From NCBI GenBank assembly GCA_028023455.1, contig JAQFVV010012496.1, forward strand, positions 682,001 through 746,000: 64,000 nt of DNA, given 5' to 3'. A program made the translations under genes and the position numbers. The notes beneath the pieces are model-generated. The model made no database searches. It worked only from the letters and a program-made list of their open reading frames with translations, and had not been told where the DNA came from. Shown in pieces: positions 10,484 through 20,692 of this stretch. The stretch is from Epiperipatus broadwayi (lineage: Eukaryota; Onychophora; Udeonychophora; Euonychophora; Peripatidae). Every line of letters starts with the position of its first letter. Position 1 is the first letter of the stretch.

Positions 10484-11070
10484 GCTTATTATATATACAC
10501 CTGTGTCTATATATGTAATATATAGGATATATGAGCACAGACTTTCACACAACTCACCACTCTCCACTCTATCTAATAACACTGATACACTCAAGCACAT
10601 ATATGCTGAAAAGATAAATAATCACCAATATATGTATTTCATGCTAAACCAACAATCATCAGTTGGTCCAGATTATCATCTTCCACACATATATACTATA
10701 AGTGCTCAGATATATATTAAGATAGACAATCTTTATACTTTAATGGACAGGCTCCAATCTACTACACACTCCAACTCCTCCACCGTCCATCCAATTGAAA
10801 ATCTGATGATGGAATGCTTGGCCACCCTAAGGCTATAGTATATATGTGTGGGAGATGATAATCTGGACCAACTGATGATTGCTGGTTTAGCATGAAATAC
10901 ATATAATGGTGATTATTTATCTTTTCAGCATATATGTGCTTGAGTGTATCAGTGTTATTAGATAGAGTGGAGAATGGTGGGTTGTGTGAAAGTCTGTGCT
11001 CATATACCCTATATATTACATATATAGACACAGGTGTATATATAATAAGCCTGTGTTTCAGTTATTACAT
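10484..11070. repeat. Fold-back of R1 tail halves
   Basis: Two R1 3' halves face each other. GGCTTATTATATATACACC at 10484 pairs with GGTGTATATATAATAAGCC at 11033-11051. CACAACTCACCACTCTCC pairs with GGAGAATGGTGGGTTGTG. The 111-codon and 89-codon open frames on opposite strands here are mirror images produced by the palindrome, not genes. Confidence 0.8.
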
Positions 11071-11505
11071 TGTAGAAATGTCTGCCCATCCTTGCATATG
11101 TATTTAATGGATTATGTCCTGTACATGTGGGGTTCAGATTGACCTTAGGTCAACATGGGTGTGACAAGAATCTTGGCCTCAGGGTGGCCTTTAAGCATTC
11201 CATCATTAGATTTTCAATTGGATGGACAGTTGAAGAGTTGGAGTGTGTAGTAGATTGGAGCCTGTCCATTAAAGTATGAAGATTGTCTATCTTAATATAT
11301 ATATCCGAGCACTTATAGTATATATGTGTGGGAGATGATAATCTGGACCAACTGATGATTGCTGGTTTAGCATGAAATACGTATATTGGTGATTATTTAT
11401 CTTTTCAGCATATATGTGCTTGAGTGTATCAGTGTTATTAGATAGAGTGGAGAGTGGTGGGTTGTGTGAAAGTCTGGCTCATATACCCTATATATTAAAG
11501 AATAT
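11071..11505 (+). repeat. Dispersed B-box repeat (R1), copy 2
   Basis: Nearly complete R1 copy immediately after the fold-back. It starts TCTGCCCATCCTTGCATATG, continues through the CATTCCATCATTAGATTTTC block and the GACCAACTGATGATTGCTGG core, and ends with a GTGTGAAAGTCTGG tail. Confidence 0.75.
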
Positions 11506-12059
11506 CGTTTTTAAATTTCTACTTAACTGTATATTCTTAAAACACTTGAATAAATATATTTGAAAAACGGCAAATAAGTCTATTCTTGAGTTTGAAATAC
11601 TGTAATAAAATAAGTTTTAAAAGTGGGTTCTTTAGTATCACTGACACCGTGGATAGAAAAATCACAATAGACAGACAATTCAAAAAGTTTCCCAAAGTTC
11701 TCTCCAAATTTTAAATCTTGCGGGTCAAAAAAAATTGACTCTCTGATGGATTAATCACGCCAGTCACTTGGTTGCCATGACAACGTTGTCATGCAAAAAA
11801 TCGATGATGTCTACTGGAAGGGAAATTGGTAAGTGTAATACGTCATCGGTTGAATAATCCTAAAGTACCAGAATATATATTAATCTTTAAGTTTAAAGTT
11901 TATATCTGGAGTAAAAACGTTATGATAATCCTTAATCTAATAAATGTTTAGTAATAATCATTATTATATGTATTTTTCAAAGGATATGACAAATGAGAGG
12001 ATAAAAAAAATAGTACTTGTAAATAGAATTGTAATAAAGGAAATTACCTATTGGAACTT
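11506..12059. other. Spacer, nothing recognised
   Basis: No gene seen. Positions 11640-11830 are slightly richer in GC and contain GTTGCCATGACAACG, an imperfect palindrome (GTTGCCATGACAAC) of unknown meaning. Confidence 0.45.
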
Positions 12060-12215
12060 TATTAACTTAACATCAGTATGTGTGGGAGATTCTTATTTGG
12101 TCCAACTGATGACTCTTGGTTCGGAAATACATGTATCGATAATCATTTATCTTTTTCACAGGTGTGTGTTCACGTATATCGATTGTTTGAGATGGAAGGG
12201 AGGATGAATATAACC
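12060..12215 (+). repeat. R1 core fragment
   Basis: Contains TATGTGTGGGAGATTCTTAT, then GGTCCAACTGATGACTCTTGG, then TTATCTTTTTCACAGGTGTG, the central part of R1. Diverged and truncated at both ends. Confidence 0.6.
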
Positions 12216-12374
12216 TGAAAATTATAATTCAAATATCTTTATTTAATAGCATTAGTTTATTATTTACTGTATTTATTTAAAGAAGATTGTTGTAAATAAA
12301 TTTGGTTAGTAATATTACTATTAAAATAAATAAATTGGTTATAAATTTAATTTATAATATGACAATATATTAAT

Positions 12375-12862
12375 TTATATAAATAGTGCCGTAAAAGGTC
12401 TGTCTATCTTTCGCATATGTATGTATAAATAAATTATTCTCCTGTACATGAGGAGTCAGAATGACTAAACGTCAACATGGGTAAGACGACAACCTTGGCA
12501 CTAATGTGGGCTTTGAACATTCCATCATCAGATTTTCAATGAAATGGAAAGCTGAAGAGTTGTGGGTTGAAGTAGTTTGAAGCCTGTTCATTAAAGTATA
12601 AAGATTGGCTATCTTAATATAAAGCTGAGTACTGGTTGAATATATGTGTGGAGATAGTAATCTGGATCAACTGATGAGTGCTGGATTAGCACGAAATAGT
12701 ATATTGGTGATTATTTATTTTTTTAACATGTGGGTGATCAAGTGGGGCAGTAATATAAGATGACAGTGAAAGCTGTAGGTCATGTAAAAGGCTGAGTTCG
12801 AATCCTGCATATATTACATATATAAATGCAGATGTAAGCCTATACAATGTATTAATATGATA
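12375..12862 (+). repeat. Dispersed B-box repeat (R1), copy 3
   Basis: Full-length-looking copy. It has TCTGTCTATCTTTCGCATATG at the start, the CATTCCATCATCAGATTTTC block, the GATCAACTGATGAGTGCTGG core, and a GAGTTCGAATCCTGC B box near 12795. It ends with ACATATATAAATGCAGATG and GCCTATACAATG. Confidence 0.8.
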
Positions 12863-12952
12863 TAATACAAATTGACAGGGTATGATTTTCTGGTTTTTGT
12901 TATTTTAGCAACAATTTATTTATTTTTGTTTTATGCCTTTTAAAAATATTTT

Positions 12953-13048
12953 CTTAGCCAAGAGGTCAGCACAGCCTCCTTGCAAGAAAGCAGTTGGTTG
13001 CAGATGGTTGTTGCAGGTTTACCTCCGCTGATGCTATGACATATGAAA
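12953..13048 (+). repeat. tRNA-derived SINE (S1), copy 2
   Basis: Contains TTAGCCAAGAGGTCAGCAC (A-box-like), GCAGGTTTACCTCCGC (B-box-like) and TGATGCTATGACATATGA. Same layout as the copies at 3711, 19967 and 58598. Confidence 0.8.
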
Positions 13049-15790
13049 ATATATATATATATTTTCAAAGCAAAAACACACACATATATATTAAAACACT
13101 GAAACAGAACCTAAAAATAAAATATAATTAAATAAATTAAGTGCATCATAATTATGGTTATCAAGCAAATAAATTAAAAACAGTACTTTTCCATTAAAAT
13201 TTTTTAAAAACCATTTTTTACTAACTTGAATGCTATTGGCTCTCTAATACATTACATGTTAATTTTGTGCATTAAACCAAACCTCTTTAATCTCTGTCAG
13301 GACCCTCCCCCTCAAATCTGTTTTCATGCTCTGGCACTCCTCAGAGAGTTGTGCTTTCTCTCATTCCTTTCCTAATACATTACCTTAATAATATCAGGAT
13401 CAAAATCATTTCCATATTCCTTCTCATGATTATAAAACACAGATGCATCTGTTAAATGAATGCTGCATTATTCTGGTCCTCAAATTTGCAATCGTTTCCC
13501 ATAGTACAGATAAGGACAATCTGATTGACTGCACTCCACCATGTAATCAACATAAGACCAATCCAATTTATCTATTTTATCTTCGGTATTATTTACCTAT
13601 TCAAATTAATGGGTGAACACTGAACATATCAGCAGAGATCTTCACAATTTTATTTCCAACATGGGATATATATGGTAGTGCCATCCATTTATTTTATCAT
13701 TTGTAACTTTTTCATTCACAAACATGATTTTTCTTTTAAAACATTCAGCAATACATAAGTAGATCAGTTGGACTAAAACTTCATTTTGTCATATCAGAAA
13801 TTTTGCTGTATCAGAAATATAAATTCCCAAATTCTCAATTTTGTCAGACTCAAACTTACATAAACAGTTGTTTGGTTACAAAAGCACTCTCAAACCCACA
13901 AAATGGCTTTCACTTATGATGATACACCCTCTAATATTAAAATGTTTAACAGTCATATATATATATATGTGTGTGTAACAATGCTCAAGGCTAAATGGGT
14001 TTGTAAGTAATCATTAACCCTTTTCCCGCCTCTTACGAGACCTCTCGTCAACAGTTGATGTCACTCTAATTCTGTTATTTTTAATGCTAGGATATTCGTT
14101 TGACAGTTATTGATTAGGTTTTTAAAAGTTCTGTAAGATGGTGCCCTCTTCCGAATTATTTTACAAGTAAAAAATCAAAAAAACCGCATTTAAAGCTAAA
14201 CAAAGAAAAAAGCTTGTCGGTGATTGGCTGTCAGCCAGCTCTCAGCTGACAAAGACATTCTGATTGGCTGGAAAGAACAAAGAAACCACCTGATCAAAGA
14301 AAATAAAGAAAAACGCTGAGATTTTCATTTTGAATATGATTTAAAGTATTAAAAAAGTATAATTTGAGAAATTAAAATAATTTTTAATAAAATATACTAA
14401 AAAAACAAAATTATTTTCGAAATATATTGAAGATTTTAGTAAAAATATTTAAGATTTAGCAAAAAGAAATCTTTACTTTTCCATAATGTAAAATTGAAAA
14501 AAAGCATTTACGTCAGCACTTCTTTGTTTATACATGCGCTTTTAATCATGTGATTGATACGAAAATTCGGGAACAAAATAATTTATTCTTAGGATGTGGT
14601 CAATGTCAAAAACTGAAGGTCCAAAAAAGATTTGATTATGATTTTTTCTCCTTTTTTTTATTATCTTTTATTTGGGAATCCAAAACTTTCGATACATTTA
14701 AAAATAAAAAATATATGAGCATATTAAAGTTATAGCATAAATGGTAAAGATAATAAAATAATATACCCGTATATAAACAATTGAAAATATTTGAAATATA
14801 AGTTTGTAAGAAAATGATTACGGCGATTAATATATTATGAAAAAAATAATTACTATTGAATACATTCTTAGTTTTTTAATATATATATATATTAGAGGCA
14901 ATTGTAAAAAAAAAAAAAATAGTAGATAATCATAAGAAAATTAATATATATATAAGAAAGTCTTGATTAATAATCAAGTACTAAAATATTCTTTAAATAC
15001 TACTGCCAAGATAGCTAAATTTACTCTAGTAGAGAATACATATATATATATACACTCACTGGCCTACTTATTTGGATAGAAAATGGCAGACATCTGTGCT
15101 TTTCACCTAATTAAAAATTAAAAGCTCAAATCATTTTAAATATACTACTTAATATTAAATTACGGGTCAACAAGTAACTATTCTCAACTGTGGAAAAACT
15201 TGCCAAACAGTTATCACAGATTTGGCACTATTTATTTTATAATGATCACATAAATAGAGTTTTCATGAGAATTAATTAATTGGCACTTATGATATTTGAA
15301 AATAAAAGCAATAGTAATTTAAATGTAATGTTATCAATAATTAAAAACATTTTTTCTATTGCCATTCTAAAGATTTTATGACTCATTAGCTATTTGATTT
15401 TAATACGATTATACGTATGCATAGTAAGGTTTCTTTCTGGAGGCAAATAAAATGATTAAACAATAGAATACCACTAGGACTCTAGGCATATAGCCTGTGC
15501 CTAAAAATTTTTGACGTCATCTTAGGAGAAGCCATTTTATATCGTCACTCATCACATGACCAAATGATAATGCTTAATGAAAGATTTGATATTTTACCAT
15601 TGCTTGGGATCTATTCAGCACAATTTATTCAATAATCTTAACTTTAGACTTTTATAAATTTTAATTAACATATTAATAACATCAAATATGATTGAAACTT
15701 TTTAATTATATTATAATGGGAAGTTTGAAGCTTATCCTATAAGTACAATATTTTCGAGCTTTTCCATCATAAAACATTTCTGTATTAATT
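13049..15790. other. Long gene-free stretch
   Basis: No gene recognised. Positions 13305-13360 resemble part of fold-back family F6 (TCATGCTCTGGCACTCCTCA). Positions 14010-14300 are less AT-rich and contain two direct GATTGGCTG (inverted CCAAT) motifs at about 14212 and 14260. A CRE-like TGACGTCA lies near 15512. Short TA and T/A runs occur at 13956, 14878 and 15041. Without a linked gene these motifs are not evidence of a promoter. Confidence 0.5.
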
Positions 15791-15794
15791 TATA

Positions 15795-16260
15795 TAAATA
15801 GTGTGTAAAAGGTCTGCCCATCCCTCGCATATGTACGTATAAATGGAATATTCTTCTGTACATGAGGGGTCAGAATGACTAATATGTCAACATGGGTAGG
15901 ATGACAACCTTGGCACTAACATGGGCTTTGAACGTTCCTTCAACAGATTTTCAATGAAATGGAAGCCTGAAGAGTTATGGGTTGGACTAGTTTGAAACCT
16001 GTCCATTAAAGTATGAAGATTGGCTATCTTAATATAAAGCTGAGCACTGATTGTATATATGTGTGGAGATAGGCCAATTGATGATTGCTGGTTTAGCATG
16101 AAATACGTTTAATGCTGATTATTTATCTTTTCAACATTGTGTGTGATTAGGTGGGTCAGCAATATGAGCTGGCACTGAGAGTAGTGGGTCATGTAAAAGT
16201 CTGAGTTCGAATCCCGCACATATTACATATATAAATGCAGAATTAAACCTGTACAATTTT
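15795..16260 (+). repeat. Dispersed B-box repeat (R1), copy 4
   Basis: Contains TCTGCCCATCCCTCGCATATG, the fork TGAGGGGTCAGAATGACTAA, the CAATTGATGATTGCTGG core and an excellent B box, GAGTTCGAATCCCGCAC, near 16203. A tail of ACATATATAAATGCAG follows. This copy gives the best view of the tRNA-like 3' module. Confidence 0.8.
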
Positions 16261-16570
16261 ATATTAGATGAGGAAAATACTAGTTGTTCATATTTCTTTG
16301 CTATAGCATTTTCTATTACTATCAATATTTTTAAATCTTCCTTTGATCAAGTAGTAAATTGAAATCAAGATCAGTAATAGAATAAGAAATACAGTATCCC
16401 TTCTGAAAAATAAATAAAAAAAAACTTTTTAGCTGTCAGACACAAGAACGAATAAATGTGATTTATGTAATGTAACTATAAACTTATTATTTCATATACA
16501 AAAAAAAAAAAATATAAGAAAATATTTATTACTATTATATATTAATAATTTTATTTAGTCAGTCATTAGA

Positions 16571-17035
16571 CTTCCACGTGCAGTCATTGTTAAATCAGAT
16601 TGGCTGTCACATAAGCATTTTTAAAGCGCATCTGCCAAAGGTTTTAGCATTTCACGTTATTACAAGTCAACTGCTTGCGCTTAATAAATTTAATATATTT
16701 ACATTTGTTACTATCATTTCATTAGATTTGAAAATTGCTCTGTAGTAAATCGAAAGATTTCACATTGTTTATTTATATATAATATTTAGTGCTTCACGCT
16801 CTTAGTTCGAGATGCTTGAGTCTGGCTTATTTATATATAAATTTAAGCATAGAGGAAGGTGGGTCCCATCTTCTTCTGATAGTTCTGGCTCGTGTTTTAG
16901 AATTAAGAGTTCCACATGCAGTCATTGTTACATTTGATTGGCTGTCACATAAGCATTTTTAAAGTGCATCTGCTGAAGGTTTTAGCCTTTCACATTATTA
17001 CTAGTCAACTGCTTGTGCTTAATAAATTTAATATA
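16571..17035 (+). repeat. Two direct copies of a roughly 135-bp repeat
   Basis: Positions 16571-16705 and 16909-17035 share CAGTCATTGTTA, GATTGGCTGTCACATAAGC, ATTTTTAAAG, CATCTGC and TTAATAAATTTAATATATTT. They are separated by about 200 bp of unrelated sequence. No coding content. Possibly the ends of a small element. Confidence 0.7.
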
Positions 17036-17039
17036 TTTG

Positions 17040-17605
17040 AATAATATATTTGGAATGTAATTTTCACTCCACTACTCTCGTGCAAGGTAGGGACTGGTTT
17101 TTATTCATTTTTAACACCTTGTAGAGGGATATAATCTTAAATATATTACCAAAGACGTACAAAAATCTGTGATCCCCAAGATGCACATTTCATGCTGAAC
17201 CAGAACTCATCAGTTAGCTCAGACCACAATCTCTTACACAATCTTTAATGATGTTCAATGTACATATATATAATTACTATAATATGCTGCCCTCATAACT
17301 TTGATACAAATCACTTAATGAAAGTGTATTAATAATTTTTATTAGTCATTTATTAGACTAGAGATTATCCAATAATGAATAATAATTTTGTAGCGCAATT
17401 TTCACTCCATTACTCTCATGTAAGGTAGGGACTGGTTTCTATCCATTTTTAACACCATCTGGAGGGATGTGACCATAAACATATGCCCAAAGACATGTAA
17501 AAAAGATCTGTGATCCCCAAGATGCACATTCCATGCTGAACCAGCACTCATCACTTAACTCAGACCACAATCTCTTACACATATCTTTAACAATGTTCAG
17601 TATAC
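17040..17605 (+). repeat. Two half copies of fold-back family F3
   Basis: Positions 17044-17260 and 17385-17605 both contain TTTTCACTCCA, CAAGGTAGGGACTGG or its variant, TTTTTAACACC, GTGATCCCCAAGATGCACAT, and CTGAACCAG..CTCATCA. They match one arm plus the core of the 1797-2103 element. A third trace (AATAATATTTCTGTAATA) lies at 17965. Confidence 0.7.
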
Positions 17606-17610
17606 AAATG

Positions 17611-17840
17611 TAATTTATTATCATCATCAACCATTATCAATCCACTGCAGGATAAAGGTCTCTCCAAGTTCAATCCATCTTCTCCAATCTTAAGCTTCTC
17701 TTCTCCACATCACCCCTGCACACTTTCTTATTTTGACCATCTATCTCACATGTGGTCTCTTTCTGGGTCTTTTACAATCTCCTGGAATCCAGTTTAAGAT
17801 TTCAATTGTCCATCTATTATCATCTCTCCATTTCAGTCTT
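17611..17840 (-). mobile_element. LINE 3' end (endonuclease/RT-type retroposon)
   Basis: On the minus strand one reads NRWTIEILNWIPGDCKRPR, then a decayed stretch, then LQWIDNG and stop, followed by TGATGATGATAATAAA. This is the conserved C-terminal end of a widespread animal non-LTR retrotransposon class (canonically WTIKVLxWxPRxxKRPRGRP ... W). Two in-frame stops are visible. Only about 75 codons remain, so this is a 5'-truncated dead copy. The clade is not assigned. Confidence 0.75.
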
Positions 17841-18050
17841 TTAATTTTTTCAAAGAGGTTTAATTAATAACTCTCAAACATGCTGCCATCACAACTTTGA
17901 TACAAATCACTTAATAAAAGTATATTAATAACTTTATTAGTCATTCATTAAAGATTATCTAATAATGAATAATATTTCTGTAATATAAATTTTCACTACA
18001 CCAAACTGCAGTTAACAAAGTTCAACAAAAGTGGTTATTGTTCAAAAGAG

Positions 18051-18527
18051 GTTTCCTTGACAACAGTTTGAGATTGTTGATTGTTATTTATATTGGGATT
18101 GTCTAAGTATTGACTGGTTTCTAATGTTTATATATATAATATGGTTTCCTTGACAACAGTTTGAGATTGTGGATTGTTATTTATATTGGGATTGTCTAAG
18201 TATTGACTGGTTTCTAATGTTTATATATATATATATATATATATAATATGAGTTCCTTGACAACAGTTTGAGATTGTGGATTGTTATTTATATTGGGATT
18301 GTCTAAGTATTGACTGGTTTCTAATGTTTATATATATAATATGGTTCCTTGACAACAGTTTGAGATTGTGGATTGTTATTTATATTGGGATTGTCTAAGT
18401 ATTGACTGGTTTCTAATGTTTATATATATAATATGGTTCCTTGACAACAGTTTGAGATTGTGGATTGTTATTTATATTGGGATTGTCTAAGTATTGACTG
18501 GTTTCTAATGTTTATATACATAATATA
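18051..18527 (+). repeat. About 92-bp tandem repeat, 5 units
   Basis: Units start near 18051, 18144, 18252, 18344 and 18436. Each runs TTCCTTGACAACAGTTTGAG, GATTGTTATTTATATTGGG, TATTGACTGGTTTCTAATG and ends in a TA run. The third period is longer because the TA run at its end has expanded. The unit matches the outer arm of fold-back F4 (4780-4845). Confidence 0.95.
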
Positions 18528-18684
18528 ACTCAATAAAATCAAACACTTTTTCAGAAGTACATTAGTTTACTTAAAATAATGAAAGGAATGGATTGTAAGT
18601 GGATAAAACTTCAATTATTATTAATTTAAAATAGTGAGAAATTGAAATAAATTGCATTAACAAATGACCAGAAATTTGAAAAAA

Positions 18685-19510
18685 GGGCATATGGCTTTAT
18701 TGCTTATAAATTTATAAGAAGTTCGAGAGACAGAATCATGAACACCAGAATCTATCCTGGGACCTCACAATCTCATGTTGGCTGTCCTACCAACTGCCCC
18801 ATACCATATAAGGTAAAGTCATATGGTTTTATTGCTGGGGAGTTTACAAAAAGTTTGAGAGCCAGAAATGTGAGCATCCAAATCAATCCTGGGACCTCCT
18901 GATCTCATATTGACGGTCTTACCAACTGTGCAAACCATGTAGGGCAAAAGGCATATTGCTTTATTGCTGAGAGTTTATAAGGAGTTCAAAAGCCAGAACT
19001 GTGAACACTAGAATCAATCCAGTGACCTTCCAATCCCAATTTGGGAGTTCATAAGAAGTTCAAGATCCAGTACTGTGAGCACTGGAATCAATCATGAGAC
19101 CTTCTGATCCCAAGTTGACCATTCTAACAACAGCATCAATCCTCATTGGGTAAAAGGCATATGACTTTATTGCTTGGGATTCATAAGAAGTTCAAGAGCC
19201 AGAATTGTGAGCAACGGAATCAACCTCCTGATCTCAAATTGACTGGCCTACCAACAATGACAAACCACATATGGCAAAAGGTATATGGATTTATTGCTCA
19301 CAATTCATAAGAAAGTTCAAGACCCAGAATTGTGAGCACTAGAATTGATCGTGGGACCTCTTGATCCCAAATTGACTGTTCTATCAACTGTTACAAACCT
19401 CGTAGGGCAAAAGGCACATGTCTTTATTGTTCAGGAATTTATAAGAAGTTTGAGAGCCAGATCTGGGAGTACCAGAATCAATCATGGGACATCCCAATCC
19501 CAATTTAGGC
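18685..19510 (-). repeat. Tandem array of SINE-like units, about 7 × 127 bp
   Basis: Units begin near 18685, 18812, 18942, 19035 (shortened), 19147, 19272 and 19404. Each has AAAAGGCATATGGCTTTATT, AAGAAGTTCAAGAGCCAGAA, GAATCAATCCTGGGACCTCC and CTACCAACTG. On the minus strand this becomes CAGTTGGTAGGACAGTCAAT (A-box-like), then GGAGGTCCCAGGATTGATTC (B-box-like), then a GAACTTCTTATAAA tail. Units differ by roughly 10-20% by eye. A tRNA-like module is thus repeated head to tail. Confidence 0.85.
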
Positions 19511-19966
19511 ATACTGCACCAAACTACACAGAGCAGTGATCACAAATGATGAACTATCACCAATAATGTTCATTTTGTGGAAGTATTCCTTTATCTAATT
19601 ATTTCAGCTTGACTCCAGAGACAGAATGTAATATATATTTATACACATTTGATGATGATGATGCTGATTATACACATTTTGTATTTATATTAATAGTGAA
19701 TATCAGTATTTCTGAATATAGATATGTTAAAAAACAAAGGTTTTTATGGATAACAGATATAAATAATATATAATACAGGTTTATCCATGTATAATTTTCA
19801 TCATTATTGTGGAATATTTTAGCTGGATCATTCTGCCATGTGTCCCTTTAAGTAATGAATGTTTTTTTTTTAAATGTCATAGAGACATTACAAGAAACAA
19901 TAGGTTGAAACAATATTCAAAGTTTATCTAATATAAATAAAACTAAAAATTTGTAAAAAATGTATA

Positions 19967-20072
19967 ATGTGGCATTGGTGGTCGAGAGGTCAGCACATCT
20001 GCCTAACAAGCAGTTGTCCCAGGTTAGCAGGTTTGCTTTCTGGCCGATGCTATGACACATGAGAAAAAACAT
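19967..20072 (+). repeat. tRNA-derived SINE (S1), copy 3
   Basis: Contains GGCATTGGTGGTCGAGAGGT, CAGCACATCTGCCTAACAAG, GTTAGCAGGTTTGCTTTC and GATGCTATGACACATGAG, followed by an A run. This copy gives the clearest A box (GTGGTCGAGAGGTCAGC), close to that of serine or leucine tRNAs. Confidence 0.8.
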
Positions 20073-20150
20073 TAAACTTTAAATTAAACATAACTCAATT
20101 TATATGTAATTAAAGGGAAACCTATTATTATAAAATGCTGAAAATCTTGA

Positions 20151-20460
20151 AATTATTAGATCAGAAGTCGAACTCCGATAATGCACTATTACTTTAAATA
20201 TTATAAATCTCCGCACACTCACATGCCAGTAAGACTTTAACAAACTTAAGTGAATCACTTAAGTTTAGAGCACATTTCTATAATTACACCAACTTTCACT
20301 GACCACGCTAAATCAGGACTTGAGTTGATTGTGAGCCTGATGATGTAATCAAATTTTGAATATTGTACAAATCTATTTAACCTATCACAGGAGAACACAG
20401 AGATTTATAATATTTAAAGTAATAGAGCATTATCAGACTTCAACTCCCGATCTAATAATT
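20151..20460. repeat. Fold-back / MITE, 310 bp
   Basis: Terminal inverted repeats of about 60 bp: AATTATTAGATCAGAAGTCG ... AAATATTATAAATCTC at the left and GAGATTTATAATATTT ... CCCGATCTAATAATT at the right. The central part (about 180 bp) is unpaired. No coding capacity. Confidence 0.85.
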
Positions 20461-20462
20461 GT

Positions 20463-20692
20463 AAACAAAGGGATAAATCACTTTCCTTCAGGCTATGACA
20501 TAAAAGCACTCTAAATGTTGAACAAAGGAATCATGAATAGAATGAATCCAACTAAGAATAGATGAATTCATTTTAGAATTCCTTCTATTCTTGAATTCAT
20601 TTTAGGATTCCTTCTATTCTTGATTCTTTTGTTCAACATTTAGAGTGCTTTTACGTCACAGTCTGAGAAAGAGTGATTTATTCCCTTTGTTT
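20463..20692. repeat. Fold-back / MITE, about 230 bp
   Basis: It begins two bases after the previous element. The arms are AAACAAAGGGATAAATCACT ... GCACTCTAAATGTTGAAC and GTTCAACATTTAGAGTGC ... AGTGATTTATTCCCTTTGTTT. The centre has a 32-bp tandem duplication containing GAATTCATTTTA and TTCCTTCTATTC. Confidence 0.85.

Noticed and set aside
10503-11031. 111- and 89-codon frames on opposite strands with nearly the same protein
   Set aside because: They are mirror products of the inverted R1 tails; the same frame is not kept in other R1 copies.
14200-14300. CCAAT-box promoter
   Set aside because: Two GATTGGCTG motifs occur, but no TATA box, start site or gene follows.
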